DNA from: Mycolicibacterium rhodesiae
GTDB lineage: Bacteria > Actinomycetota > Actinomycetes > Mycobacteriales > Mycobacteriaceae
Direction of reading: 5' to 3'
DNA: 64,000 nt
Assembly (NCBI RefSeq): GCF_002086695.1
Contig: NZ_MVIH01000005.1
Span: 366,939-430,938 of the forward strand
The stretch's first letter is position 1. Every line of letters starts with the position of its first letter. Of this stretch, positions 16,894 through 26,058 are shown one piece after another. Both the position numbers and the translations under genes were made by a program. The notes below the pieces were generated by a model. It ran no database searches. It saw nothing but the letters and a program-made list of their open reading frames with translations, and was not told the origin of the DNA.

Positions 16894-18351
16894 ATGACCG
16901 ACGTCCGCCCCGTTCCGGCCGCCTCGGTGGCGACCTGGGACCACGAGGCCGACGTGGTTGTCGCCGGTTACGGTGTCGCGGGCGCGGCCGCGGCGGTCGA
17001 GGCTGCCGGCGCCGGCGCCGATGTCCTGGTGCTCGAACGAGCGGGCGCTTGGGGTGGCGCGGCGGCGCTGGCCGGCGGGTTCATCTATATGGGCGGCGGC
17101 ACCGGGCTCCAAAAAGCCTGTGGCTTCGATGATTCCGCCGAGAACATGGCAGCGTTCCTGGATGCCGCGATGGGCCCGGGCGCCGACCGCGAGCGCATCG
17201 CTGATTACGCCGAGGGTAGCGTCGCCCACTTCGAGTGGCTGGTGGCCTGCGGTGTGCCGTTCAAGCCGGAGTTCTTCGGTGAACCCGGCTGGGAGCCGCT
17301 GGGAGACCAGGGGCTGATGTACAGCGGTGGCGAGGACGCCTATCCGTTCAACACCGTCGCCAAGCCTGCACCGCGCGGGCATGTGCCCCAGATGCAGAAC
17401 AAGAAGCAAGGTCAGGCCAGTGCCGGCTTCATGTTGATGAAACCCTTGGTGCAGAGAGCGACGGACTTGGGTGTCCGGGCCCTCTACGACGTCCGCGTGC
17501 AGTCCCTCGTCGTCGAATCCGATGGGCGGGTCGTCGGGATCACCGCACGCCAGTACGGCACCGATATCACTGTGCGGGCGCGCCGGGGCGTGGTACTGGG
17601 CACCGGAAGCTTCGCGTTCAACGAATCGATGATGGCCCGATTCACGCCCCGGATCGCCGGCAGACCGATCTCTGCCGTGGAACAGCATGACGGACACGGC
17701 ATTCGGATGGCACAGGCGCTCGGCGCCGATCTGGCGCATACCGATGCCACCGAGGTCGCGTTCGTGGTCGATCCGCAACAGTTGGTGCGCGGCATTCTGG
17801 TCAATGCGCGCGGGCAGCGCTACGTCGCCGAAGACACCTACCCGGGCCGGGCCGGCCAGCACACGCTGTACTACCAGGACGACACGGCCTTCCTGATCCT
17901 CGACGAGCAAGCCCAGGAAGAGGCCTTGGCATCACAGACCCCCAAACTGATTCTGCGCAAGCCGAAATGGGTGTGTGAGACGGTCGCCGAACTCGAGGCA
18001 GAGATGGGCCTTCCAACCGGAAGCCTGCAGGACACGGTGGCGCGCTATAACGAAGGCGCCGCCCGCGGCGAGGATCCGGTGCTGCACAAGAAGGCTCGGT
18101 GGCTGCGGCCGATCGGCAGCCCGGTCGGCGCACTCGACCTGCGGCACGCCACCGGCGGATTCCCGCTGGGCGGGCTGCGCACCACCCTCCATGCACAGGT
18201 ACTGCACGTCAGTGGCGAGCCGATCCCCGGCCTGTACGCGGCGGGACGCTGCACCGCCGGTCTCGCGGCATGGGGTTACGCCAGCGGCATCTCGTTGGGA
18301 GACGGCAGTTTCTACGGTCGCCGTGCGGGGCGTTCCGCTGCCCGGGCTTAA
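16894..18351 (+). CDS. FAD-dependent oxidoreductase, succinate dehydrogenase/KstD-like (copy 1)
   Basis: 485 aa, starts 1 nt after the dioxygenase stop. FAD motif GYGVAGAAAA near residues 23-32, followed by the GG..LAGGFIYMGGG substrate/flavin loop, and a C-terminal flavin segment AGRCTAGLAAWGYASGISLGDG. The family covers fumarate reductase-like flavoproteins and 3-ketosteroid dehydrogenases. Its C-terminal flavin loop differs from the true KstD at 52092 (GNTAANAFGNTYPGAGATI), so it probably oxidises or reduces a different ring or intermediate. Fused into the ring-cleavage operon, conserved in both copies. Confidence 0.85.
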   Translation: MTDVRPVPAASVATWDHEADVVVAGYGVAGAAAAVEAAGAGADVLVLERAGAWGGAAALAGGFIYMGGGTGLQKACGFDDSAENMAAFLDAAMGPGADRERIADYAEGSVAHFEWLVACGVPFKPEFFGEPGWEPLGDQGLMYSGGEDAYPFNTVAKPAPRGHVPQMQNKKQGQASAGFMLMKPLVQRATDLGVRALYDVRVQSLVVESDGRVVGITARQYGTDITVRARRGVVLGTGSFAFNESMMARFTPRIAGRPISAVEQHDGHGIRMAQALGADLAHTDATEVAFVVDPQQLVRGILVNARGQRYVAEDTYPGRAGQHTLYYQDDTAFLILDEQAQEEALASQTPKLILRKPKWVCETVAELEAEMGLPTGSLQDTVARYNEGAARGEDPVLHKKARWLRPIGSPVGALDLRHATGGFPLGGLRTTLHAQVLHVSGEPIPGLYAAGRCTAGLAAWGYASGISLGDGSFYGRRAGRSAARA

Positions 18352-19631
18352 TCTTTCTCGTCATCTCCCGGCAGAAACCGTTCCGGGTGGTGATAGTCGT
18401 TGGTGCCGCCGCGTAGTGGGACGCCGGGCGGTGGGCGCCACTCCGTCCGGCCGTCGGGACGTTGGTGAGTGCTCCAGCCCTCGTTCTCGACCAGAAGGTT
18501 GTCGCATTTGCACGCCAGGGTCATGTCGTCGACGTCGGTGTTGCCGCCGTGCTTCCAGTCCTTGGCGGCATGGTGGACCTGGCTGTTGTAACCGTTGACG
18601 GTACAGCCGGGCGCAGTACAGCCACGGTACTTGGCCAACAACATGATTCGCTGATCGACCGACGCCAGCCTCTTGCTGCGCCCCAACCAGAGCGACTTGC
18701 CGGTGACTCCGTCGAACACTGCCAGGTAGTTGTACGACGGCGTGGCCGCTCTGATGAGGTCCGTGATCGGTGTAAGCGTCCCGCCGGCGGTGACGGCGTG
18801 CCCCGCGCCCGCTTGTAGCTCTTGCAGGGTGGTCGTCACGATCATGGTGACCGGAAGTCCGTTGTGTTGGCCCAGTTTCGGATCGCCGAGACGACTGCGG
18901 ACCATGTCACCCAACGCGTCGTGTTGGCGCTGGGCATGACTGCGCACATCGTCGGGTTCCGGCGCCGCCACCTTGGCGAACAACGCATCCAGTTGTGCCC
19001 GCAGCATTGGATCGGCGATCAGCTTCCCGACGCTCATCCCGTCCGGGCGCTGGCCCCCGCACCACTGGAAGCCACGCTTGCGAGCCCGGTCTTCCTCGGA
19101 GTACTTGCCGTCGGGATTGAGGTGTACGGCCAACCGATCGGCCACCTTCTCCAACTGATCGGGCCGCATCGTCCGGGCGTGTTGTGCCAAGGTGCGTTCG
19201 GCGTTGTCCACCTCGGCAGGCCCGACATGATCGGGCAGATCGCGGAAGAACTTCTGGATCACCCGCACATGCTCGCAGTCCAATTCGCCGGCCGCCCAAC
19301 CCTTGCCGGTTTCCGGCAGCAGCGCCGCCAACGGCTCACCGGTCAGCGTGGTTCGCGGAGTCAGCTGCTCGGCGTCGCGGAGTCGACGCTTGGCCGCCGC
19401 CCGGCTGATCCGCAGCACGTCGGCCAACACGATCGGGATCGGCGGACAGCCCTCGTAGCGCTCCAGATGGGTGATCTGCTCATGGGATACCGCGACCTGG
19501 CGACGCACCGCGGTCTCAAGTCGTTCGATCGCGGCGAACCGCTGCGCCACAGGCAACTCCTCGATATCAGCGGCACCCAGAAGTTCGACCGCGGCGTCGA
19601 TGGCATCCAGCGCTGCCGTGACCGAAAGCAT
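18348..19631 (-). CDS. HNH endonuclease with DUF222 domain (13E12-repeat family)
   Basis: 427 aa from ATG 19631. N-terminal DUF222 (about 20-290) and a C-terminal HNH motif region with CTAPGCTVNGYNSQVHHAAKDWKHGG and a later CDNLLVENEGW, giving the zinc and catalytic residues. Mycobacterial genomes carry many copies, often scattered and viewed as selfish or repetitive. The start is supported by a TAGAAT box 7 nt before the ATG. It is oriented against the catabolic operon, overlapping its tail by 4 bp, and looks unrelated to the pathway. Confidence 0.9.
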   Translation of the reverse strand: MLSVTAALDAIDAAVELLGAADIEELPVAQRFAAIERLETAVRRQVAVSHEQITHLERYEGCPPIPIVLADVLRISRAAAKRRLRDAEQLTPRTTLTGEPLAALLPETGKGWAAGELDCEHVRVIQKFFRDLPDHVGPAEVDNAERTLAQHARTMRPDQLEKVADRLAVHLNPDGKYSEEDRARKRGFQWCGGQRPDGMSVGKLIADPMLRAQLDALFAKVAAPEPDDVRSHAQRQHDALGDMVRSRLGDPKLGQHNGLPVTMIVTTTLQELQAGAGHAVTAGGTLTPITDLIRAATPSYNYLAVFDGVTGKSLWLGRSKRLASVDQRIMLLAKYRGCTAPGCTVNGYNSQVHHAAKDWKHGGNTDVDDMTLACKCDNLLVENEGWSTHQRPDGRTEWRPPPGVPLRGGTNDYHHPERFLPGDDEKD

Positions 19632-19638
19632 GTTCGAA

Positions 19639-19644
19639 ATTCTA
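19639..19644 (-). promoter_or_regulatory. -10 box (TAGAAT) for leaderless HNH transcript
   Basis: TAGAAT on the minus strand ends 7 nt before the ATG at 19631, the spacing of a leaderless mycobacterial start. No clear -35 was seen. Confidence 0.5.
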
Positions 19645-19719
19645 TGTCGAGCCACCGACATTCTCGAGAGGCTTCCGGCCACAGCTGTGGACTAACGCCG
19701 ATCTGTGGAAAACCCTGCG

Positions 19720-20574
19720 CTAGGCCTGATTACGAGGCGCAGCCATAGTCTTGGCATCGAGTCCACCGAGCGAATCCTGACCCACCTCCACGTTGTGCGC
19801 ATGCGCGAAGTGATGCAGCCCGAACACGGCATCCATACCATTACGCAGTCCCATCTGGTCTTCGCACTGGTTGACCGCCCGCTTGGTCAGCGCGAGACCA
19901 AATCTCGGCATTGCCGCGATGCGCTCGGCGAGCGCAAGTGTCGCGTCGCGGAGTTCGGCCTTCGGCACGACTCGACTGACCATCCCGATCTCGTAGGCGC
20001 GTTGCGCACCGAACTTGTCCCCGGTGAACAGGATCTCCTTGGCGAATCGGGACCCCAGAATCCATGGGTGCGCGAAGTATTCGACCCCCGGAATTCCCAT
20101 TCGCACCACAGGATCGCAGAAGAAGGCGTCCTCGGAGGCGACGATCAGGTCGCAGACCCAGGCCAACATGAGGCCGCCGGCAATGCAAGCACCGTGCACC
20201 ATCGCGATCGTGGGTTTCGGGATCTCGCGCCACCGCCGGCACATGCCCAGATAGACCTCGACCTCACGGGCGTAGCGCATGTCGCCGCCCTCTTTGTCGA
20301 CGTGATCCCACCAGAGCGCGGCCTTGTTCTCGTAGGACACGTGGTGGTCGCGGTCCGGCGTACCAATGTCGTGGCCTGCGCTGAAATGCTCTCCGTTGCC
20401 GGCCAAGACGATCACGCGCACATCGTCGTCCTCAACGGCCCGCTGAAACGCCGCGTCGAGTGCGTAGGTCATGACGGAGTTCTGCGCGTTGCGGTACCGC
20501 GGTCGATTCATCGTGACCACCGCCGTTCCGCCGACGACTTCGTAGGTCACCACATCGTTGTCGACTGCAGTCAT
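19720..20574 (-). CDS. Crotonase-fold enoyl-CoA hydratase/isomerase family protein
   Basis: 284 aa. Crotonase fold with the first oxyanion region EHFSAGHDIG and the second GACIAGGLMLAWVCD. Odd: the two hydratase glutamates are not evident. The GGG-x-E position reads GGLMLA, and the usual QPE position reads CDPVVRMGIPG. It may catalyse a different crotonase reaction, such as isomerisation, hydrolysis or retro-Claisen ring opening. Last gene of the minus-strand operon that starts with BVMO copy 2; 68 bp downstream of the SDR stop. Confidence 0.85.
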   Translation of the reverse strand: MTAVDNDVVTYEVVGGTAVVTMNRPRYRNAQNSVMTYALDAAFQRAVEDDDVRVIVLAGNGEHFSAGHDIGTPDRDHHVSYENKAALWWDHVDKEGGDMRYAREVEVYLGMCRRWREIPKPTIAMVHGACIAGGLMLAWVCDLIVASEDAFFCDPVVRMGIPGVEYFAHPWILGSRFAKEILFTGDKFGAQRAYEIGMVSRVVPKAELRDATLALAERIAAMPRFGLALTKRAVNQCEDQMGLRNGMDAVFGLHHFAHAHNVEVGQDSLGGLDAKTMAAPRNQA

Positions 20575-20642
20575 CTCAGATCCTCCACCCGTTCCATGTG
20601 TGCCTCCAATCTCCGGCCCAACACTATCTCCGCGGTTCGACC

Positions 20643-21536
20643 TTACGACCGTGGCGATCGCACATGCCTGAACGCAACCATCCGGTACAGGTACCGAGGT
20701 ATCCCGGCGGTCGGAACCCGCCGCGGCCAGTGGGTGGCGCGGAAGTACGCGTCCGATCCCCCGTCGACGAAGATCACGCTGCCGCAGAGGAAGTCAGCGG
20801 CGTCGGAAACCATGAATCGCATCCACTCGCCGAGATGGCGCGCGTTGCCGAAACCCCCGATGGGCACCGGGAACGATGTGACGGCCTTGGCCTCGCGTTG
20901 CGTCGCGAGCTGTTCACCGAGCAACGGCGTGTCCACAGCACCCGGCGCGATTGCGTTGAGCCGGATCCCGGCGCCGGACCAGTCCGGCCGCACCGCTGTC
21001 AGGCGGACCCAGCGCATCAGCGCTATCTTCGAGGCGCCGTAGGCCATCGCCGGCGCCGCCGATCGAAACATCCGCACCGCACGCACCGCGGCATCGAGGT
21101 CGCCGCGTAACAACGCGCGCACCGCGCGTCCGGGCACCATCGGCATGGTGGTCGCCGAATTGCTCCCCACGACAACGACCTTCGCGGAGCCGGAGGCGGC
21201 GAGTGCGGGCCGCCACGCCTCGACCAGTTCGACGACACCCAGATAGTTGACCGACAAGATGGTCGGCACGTTCAGCGCTCCGGGCCGAGGACCGACCCCT
21301 GCGGCCAAGACGGCACCGTCGAGCCGCCCGTCCGCCAATGCGAGCACCGCGCCTGCGGCAGTCGAGCGTCCCTCGGCGGTCGAGAGATCGGCGATCACCT
21401 CGGTGTCGCGAAGATCGACGCCGATCACCCGGTGGCCATCGGCTCTCAAGCAGTCGGCGGCGGCTCGTCCCATCCCGGAGGCCGCCCCGGTCACGACATA
21501 CACCCGCTGATCAAGCATCGGTACCACCACATTCAT
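20643..21536 (-). CDS. Short-chain dehydrogenase/reductase
   Basis: 297 aa from ATG 21536, overlapping the upstream SDR stop by 4 nt. NAD(P) motif TGAASGMG near residues 16-23, catalytic YGASK, and a C-terminal CGSVIFVDGG segment. It resembles 3-alpha-hydroxysteroid dehydrogenase/carbonyl reductase-type SDRs: a short N-terminal half with the strand DLRDTEVIADLST, and long insertions before the YxxxK. Likely oxidises or reduces a steroid-like alcohol. Third gene of the BVMO2 operon. Confidence 0.87.
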   Translation of the reverse strand: MNVVVPMLDQRVYVVTGAASGMGRAAADCLRADGHRVIGVDLRDTEVIADLSTAEGRSTAAGAVLALADGRLDGAVLAAGVGPRPGALNVPTILSVNYLGVVELVEAWRPALAASGSAKVVVVGSNSATTMPMVPGRAVRALLRGDLDAAVRAVRMFRSAAPAMAYGASKIALMRWVRLTAVRPDWSGAGIRLNAIAPGAVDTPLLGEQLATQREAKAVTSFPVPIGGFGNARHLGEWMRFMVSDAADFLCGSVIFVDGGSDAYFRATHWPRRVPTAGIPRYLYRMVAFRHVRSPRS

Positions 21537-22366
21537 CGTTGAGTCGCGCCCGCGTCGACCGGCAAGCTGGCCGAGGTGATGTAACGCGCCTCGTCGGACG
21601 CCAGAAAAAGACTGGCGTTCGCGACGTCCACCGGGTCGACCCACGGCACCGGAAGCAGGTTCATCCGGGTGGCGGACTCGGCGAACTCGTCCCTGGTCGG
21701 CGGCCGGCTCAAGTCGGGTCGAAACGCACGTCGTACGGCGTCGTTCTGAATCAGCGGTGTATCGACGTTGGTCGGATGTACACAATTGACCCGGATCCCG
21801 TGTGGCGCGACATCGATTGCGAGGCTTCGCATCAACCCGACCACGCCATGCTTGGCAGCGGTGTAGTGAGCGACGCCGACCAAGCCGCGTAGCCCGGCGA
21901 TCGAGCTGACCAGGACCACCGAGCCACCGCCACCACGGATCAGATGTGGAATCGCAGCAGCACAGGTGTTCCACACCCCGGTGAGGTTGACGTCCAGCAT
22001 GGTCCGCCACATCGATTCGGTCATGTCGACGGCATATTCGCGGGAGGTGATTCCCGCTGTCGCACAGACGATATCGAGCCCGCCGAAATGGCCGGCACCT
22101 CGATCTGCTGCCGCCCGCAACGCGTCCAGATCACGCACATCGACGATGTCGGTCACTATGCGACCACCACGAGCCTCGACCAGCCGCGCCGTCTCGTCGA
22201 GGTCGTCCGGCGTGCTCGCCGGCACCTGCACCGAGTCGACGGGTGCACAGATGTCGATGCCGACGATCGCCGCGCCCTCCTCGGCGAACCGGACTGCCTG
22301 GGCACGGCCGATGCCGCGTGCCGCACCGGTGATGAATGCGGTCTTTCCCGCCAGGCGCCCGGTCAT
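21533..22366 (-). CDS. Mycofactocin-coupled SDR family oxidoreductase
   Basis: 277 aa. TGAARGIGRAQAVRFAEEGA cofactor motif and a DICAPVDSVQVPASTPDDLDET insertion typical of the mycofactocin-dependent SDR subfamily, which keep their NAD bound and pass electrons to the peptide-derived cofactor mycofactocin. Catalytic SSIAG...HYTAAKHG. 4-nt overlaps with both neighbouring SDR genes. Probably dehydrogenates an alcohol on the polycyclic substrate. Confidence 0.87.
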   Translation of the reverse strand: MTGRLAGKTAFITGAARGIGRAQAVRFAEEGAAIVGIDICAPVDSVQVPASTPDDLDETARLVEARGGRIVTDIVDVRDLDALRAAADRGAGHFGGLDIVCATAGITSREYAVDMTESMWRTMLDVNLTGVWNTCAAAIPHLIRGGGGSVVLVSSIAGLRGLVGVAHYTAAKHGVVGLMRSLAIDVAPHGIRVNCVHPTNVDTPLIQNDAVRRAFRPDLSRPPTRDEFAESATRMNLLPVPWVDPVDVANASLFLASDEARYITSASLPVDAGATQR

Positions 22367-23166
22367 GTCGTCTTCTGGGTCAAGCCGGCGTCAACGACCA
22401 GTTGAGCTCCGGTGATGTAGCGGGCATGGTCGGACGCGAGGAAGACGACGGCATTGGCCACATCGACGGGCTCAACCCACGGCACCGGAAGCAGGTTGCG
22501 CGCGGTGAGAACCTCGGCGGCATCGGCTTCGGTGGGGTTGTCCAGATCGGGCCGCAGCCGCTTGTAGGTTGCCGCGTTGCGCACCATGGGCGTGGCGACC
22601 GCGCCGGGGTGCACGGTATTGACCCGAATACTGCGCGGGCCCAGCTCGTTGGCGAGCGTGCGGGCCAGCCCGACAACGGCATGTTTACTGGCGGTGTAGT
22701 GCGCGGTGCCGGCGGTGCCTCGTAAGCCGTTGGTGGAGCTGATGATCACGACCGAGCCACCGTCGGGACCGATGTGCGGAACCCCGGCGCGGACCGTGTG
22801 CCATACGCCGGTCAGATTGACGTCCAGCGTGCGCTGCCAGTCTTGCGGAGTGATCTGCCACGCGGGTCCGCCGGGAGAATGGATGCCGGCGTTGGCGACG
22901 ACGACGTCCAGACGACCGAGTTTCCCAACACCGTCGTCGACCGCGGCGGTGACTGCGGCGAGGTCGCAGACGTCGGCCGCTCCGGCGACGGCACGCCGAC
23001 CCCGGTGTTCGACCAGGTGCGCGGTTTCGCGGAGGACGTCCGCGGCACCGATGTGGTCGACCATGATGATGTCAGCACCCTCGTCGGCGAACCGCTCACA
23101 GTGCACCCGACCGGTGCCGCGACCCGCCCCCGTGACGAGCACGACCTTGCCTGCCAGACCAGACAC
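22363..23166 (-). CDS. SDR family oxidoreductase, mycofactocin-type
   Basis: 267 aa from GTG 23166, which directly abuts the BVMO stop. Cofactor motif TGAGRGTGRVHCERFADEGADII, catalytic SSTNG...HYTASKHA, and the same ARNLLPVPWVEPVDVANAVVFLASDHARYITGAQL C-terminal block as the downstream paralogue. The tandem arrangement looks like gene duplication with divergence in the N-terminal insertion (shorter here, so mycofactocin dependence is less sure). Confidence 0.87.
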   Translation of the reverse strand: MSGLAGKVVLVTGAGRGTGRVHCERFADEGADIIMVDHIGAADVLRETAHLVEHRGRRAVAGAADVCDLAAVTAAVDDGVGKLGRLDVVVANAGIHSPGGPAWQITPQDWQRTLDVNLTGVWHTVRAGVPHIGPDGGSVVIISSTNGLRGTAGTAHYTASKHAVVGLARTLANELGPRSIRVNTVHPGAVATPMVRNAATYKRLRPDLDNPTEADAAEVLTARNLLPVPWVEPVDVANAVVFLASDHARYITGAQLVVDAGLTQKTT

Positions 23167-24780
23167 TCACGGCACCTTGAGCAGATCGAACCCCTTGTAT
23201 CCGGCGGCGGCCACCTCGCTGCAGATGTCCAGGTAGGTCCCGAATCCACCGATGAACAGCATGAATTGGCGCGGCTTACCCGGCACATTCGCACCCATGT
23301 ACCAGGAGTTGGCTCTTGTGAACAGTGTCGCCTCGGCACGCTGGGCGCATTCGGCAATCCAGTTGTCGACCGCCTCGGTGGTCGGCTCGATGGCGTCGTA
23401 GCCGCCATCATCGAGGTACTCGATGGCGTCGGCGATCCAATTCACGTGGGCCTCGGCATGGAGCACCATGTTCGCCAGGACCGCCGGAGCTCCCGGACCG
23501 GACACCAGGAACAAATTGGGGAACCCGTCGGTGCCCAATCCGAGGTACGTGCGCGGTCCGTCGACCCAATCGTCGACCAATCGCCGGCCACCACGGCCGA
23601 CAATGTCGATCTTCGCGAGCGTGCCGGTCATCGCGTCGAATCCGGTGGCCAAGACCAACGCGTCGATCTCGAAGTGCGCCTCAGAGGTGGCGATGCCCGT
23701 CGCGTCGATCGACTCGATAGGAGTCTTCTTCACGCTGATCAACGTCACGTTGGGCCGGTTGAACGTCTGGAAGTAGTTGGAGTCGGTGCAGATTCGTTTG
23801 GTACCGATCGGATGGTCATTCGGAATCAGAAGCTCGGCGAGCTCGGGATCGTCGATCACCGATCGGATCTTCTCCTCATAGAACTTTCGCGCTTCCTCGT
23901 TGGCCTCCAAGGACACCATCTGGTCGGTGAAGGTCTTCGAGAACAGCACACCGCCAAGCTCCCAGCGCTTTTCGAACGCCGCCCGCCGTTCCTCGGGCGT
24001 CGCCTCCATCGTCAGCTTGGGATGCGCGACGTGCGGTGAGCCACCGCCGCTGCGCCAGGACATCCGCCGTCGTTCGGCATAGTTGGCCTTGGTGTCGGCG
24101 ATTTCTTCGGCGGTCAACGGCCGGTTGCCCGCTGGGACGCTGTAGTTCGGCGTGCGCTGGAAGACATACAGGTGCTCAGCCTGTTCGGCGATGATCGGTA
24201 TGGATTGGACGCCTGAGGATCCGGTGCCGATGACAGCAACTCGTTTACCGGTGAAGTCGACGCCTTCGTGCGGCCAGTGCGCCGTGTGGTAGACCTCGCC
24301 GCCGAACGTGTCCAAACCTTTGAAGTCAGGGGTCATGGCCGCAGACAGCGGGCCGGTTGCCATCACGACGAATCGGGCCTCGACAGTCTCGTCGGTGTCG
24401 GTACTCACGGTCCACCGCAACCTCTGCTCATCGAGCACGGCACCCGTCACACGGGTGTTGAAGGTGATATCGCGACGCAGATCGAGCTTGTCGGCAACCC
24501 AATTGATGTAGGCCAGGATCTCGGACTGGGTGGCGTATTTCTCGGTCCACGTCCATTCCTGCTGCAGCTCATCGGAAAACGAGTAGCAGTAGTCCACACT
24601 CTCGACGTCACACCGGGCGCCCGGGTAACGGTTGTAGTACCAGGTGCCGCCCACGTCAGGTGCCCCCTCGAACACCCGGACGGACAGTCCCTGCGAGCGG
24701 AACTTGTGCAAGGCGTACAGGCCGGCGAACCCGGCCCCGACCACAACGACATCCACAGAGGTCTTCGATTCACTGCTCAC
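23167..24780 (-). CDS. Flavin-binding monooxygenase, Baeyer-Villiger type (copy 2)
   Basis: 537 aa from GTG 24780. GAGFAG at about 15-20, fingerprint FGGEVYHTAHWP, and a C-terminal half nearly colinear with copy 1. The upstream open frame continues but lacks homology, and GTG fits the paralogue's N-terminus. First gene of a five-gene operon with three SDRs and a crotonase. It may act on a ring ketone produced by those SDRs. Divergent from the KshB-like reductase across 102 bp that hold a candidate operator. Confidence 0.9.
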   Translation of the reverse strand: MSSESKTSVDVVVVGAGFAGLYALHKFRSQGLSVRVFEGAPDVGGTWYYNRYPGARCDVESVDYCYSFSDELQQEWTWTEKYATQSEILAYINWVADKLDLRRDITFNTRVTGAVLDEQRLRWTVSTDTDETVEARFVVMATGPLSAAMTPDFKGLDTFGGEVYHTAHWPHEGVDFTGKRVAVIGTGSSGVQSIPIIAEQAEHLYVFQRTPNYSVPAGNRPLTAEEIADTKANYAERRRMSWRSGGGSPHVAHPKLTMEATPEERRAAFEKRWELGGVLFSKTFTDQMVSLEANEEARKFYEEKIRSVIDDPELAELLIPNDHPIGTKRICTDSNYFQTFNRPNVTLISVKKTPIESIDATGIATSEAHFEIDALVLATGFDAMTGTLAKIDIVGRGGRRLVDDWVDGPRTYLGLGTDGFPNLFLVSGPGAPAVLANMVLHAEAHVNWIADAIEYLDDGGYDAIEPTTEAVDNWIAECAQRAEATLFTRANSWYMGANVPGKPRQFMLFIGGFGTYLDICSEVAAAGYKGFDLLKVP

Positions 24781-24823
24781 GGGCCGAACGGTAAGCGGTC
24801 CTGAGACTTCCGTACGAGGTCCC

Positions 24824-24838
24824 TCCCGGTCACCGGAC
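24824..24838 (-). promoter_or_regulatory. Candidate regulon operator, BVMO2/reductase divergent promoter
   Basis: Minus strand reads GTCCGGTGACCGGGA, 12 of 15 identical to the site at 25980. Lies between the start codons at 24780 and 24883. Confidence 0.55.
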
Positions 24839-24882
24839 GCCAAGACGGCGACTACCGGCCATCGCGCCGGAGAATCGATCCC

Positions 24883-25962
24883 ATGTCCAACGTCGACAAC
24901 GGCAGTGAAGTGGTCATCCCGGGACGGGGTGTGATGGTGACGGTAGCCGATGTCATACCGGAGGGCACCGACGCGATGTCGCTGGTGTTCGAGATCCCCG
25001 ACGACCACCGTGAACGGTTTCGCTATCGGCCCGGACAGTTCCTGACGCTTCGAGTACCCAGCAGGCAGACCGGGTCGGTGGCACGGTGCTATTCGCTGGC
25101 GAGCTCGCCGCACACCGATTCCGCACCCAAGGTCACGGTGAAACGGACGGCCGACGGGTACGCATCGAACTGGCTGTGCGACAACGTATCTGCCGGCGAC
25201 TCCATCGAAGTGTTACCGCCTGCGGGGGTGTTCACTCCGGCCGACCTCGATGAGGACTTCCTGCTGTGGGCGGCAGGCAGCGGTATCACGCCTGTCATGT
25301 CGATTCTGAAATCCGTGCTGGCAGCGGGTACGGGCAGAGTGGTGCTGTGCTATGCCAACCGCGATGAACGCTCGGTGATCTTCGCCGACGAGTTGCGCGA
25401 ACTGGCCGCGCGGTACGCCGGGAGATTGACGGTGCTGCACTGGCTGGAATCCGTCCAAGGTCTTCCCACTCGCGCCCAGATGAGTGGGTTCACCCAAACG
25501 GTTCTGACAGGTTCTGCGACGTTGCAGTCGTTCATCTGTGGGCCTGCGCCATTCATGGCGATGGTCAAAGACACACTCGCCGAGGCGGGCATGGCACGCG
25601 AACGGGTCCACCTCGAAATCTTCCAGTCACTGTCGGGTGACCCATTCACCGACGATGTCGCTGCGTCGCACGTCGGTCCCGACGATGCTGACGTCGCCAG
25701 CGTGCTCCTCGACCTGAACGGCGAGAGCCACCGATTGCGGTGGCCGCGACGAGCGACCTTGGTGGACACCATGATCGCCGCAGGCGTCGACGTGCCCTAC
25801 TCATGCAAGGAGGGCCGCTGCGGGTCGTGCGCTGCGACCGTGGTGCGCGGCGAGGTGGACATGGCCACCTGCGACATTCTCGAGCCCGAGGATCTTGCCG
25901 ACGGTCTGATCCTGGCCTGCCAGGCGCGGCCGGTCTCCGACGATCTGCACATTGAGTTCTGA
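24883..25962 (+). CDS. Ferredoxin-type oxidoreductase, FAD/NAD(P) plus C-terminal [2Fe-2S] (KshB-like)
   Basis: 359 aa. FAD-binding RCYSLASSP near residues 67-75, NAD(P) domain with AAGSGITPVMSI and CGPAPFM, then a plant-type ferredoxin domain with CKEGRCGSC and a later CQA cysteine (C-x4-C-x2-C-xn-C). This order matches KshB and PaaE/HmpX-like reductases that feed Rieske oxygenases. It could serve the KshA-like oxygenase 26 kb away, or the HsaA-like hydroxylases if they take electrons from it. It stands alone between two copies of the ring-cleavage block. Confidence 0.9.
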   Translation: MSNVDNGSEVVIPGRGVMVTVADVIPEGTDAMSLVFEIPDDHRERFRYRPGQFLTLRVPSRQTGSVARCYSLASSPHTDSAPKVTVKRTADGYASNWLCDNVSAGDSIEVLPPAGVFTPADLDEDFLLWAAGSGITPVMSILKSVLAAGTGRVVLCYANRDERSVIFADELRELAARYAGRLTVLHWLESVQGLPTRAQMSGFTQTVLTGSATLQSFICGPAPFMAMVKDTLAEAGMARERVHLEIFQSLSGDPFTDDVAASHVGPDDADVASVLLDLNGESHRLRWPRRATLVDTMIAAGVDVPYSCKEGRCGSCAATVVRGEVDMATCDILEPEDLADGLILACQARPVSDDLHIEF

Positions 25963-25979
25963 GCCTGCCGACAGCAGCT

Positions 25980-25994
25980 TTCCGCTGACCGGGA
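25980..25994 (+). promoter_or_regulatory. Candidate regulon operator, HsaA-like copy 2 promoter
   Basis: TTCCGCTGACCGGGA, 64 nt upstream of the HsaA-like copy 2 start. Differs by one base from the minus-strand reading of the site at 49797, the strongest match in the set. Confidence 0.65.
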
Positions 25995-26058
25995 ACCATT
26001 GCCGCAATCCCCGCCCCACCGGTACACCATCGACGGCACCCAGCGACGATAGGACCAG

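Noticed and set aside
18348..19631. HNH/DUF222 gene as evidence for a mobile element
   Set aside because: No inverted repeats, target duplication or transposase nearby; the family is common in mycobacterial chromosomes.
24781..24882. KstR-type site (TnnAACnnGTTnnA) in promoters of the island
   Set aside because: Searched by eye in this and the other intergenic regions of the island; no convincing match found.
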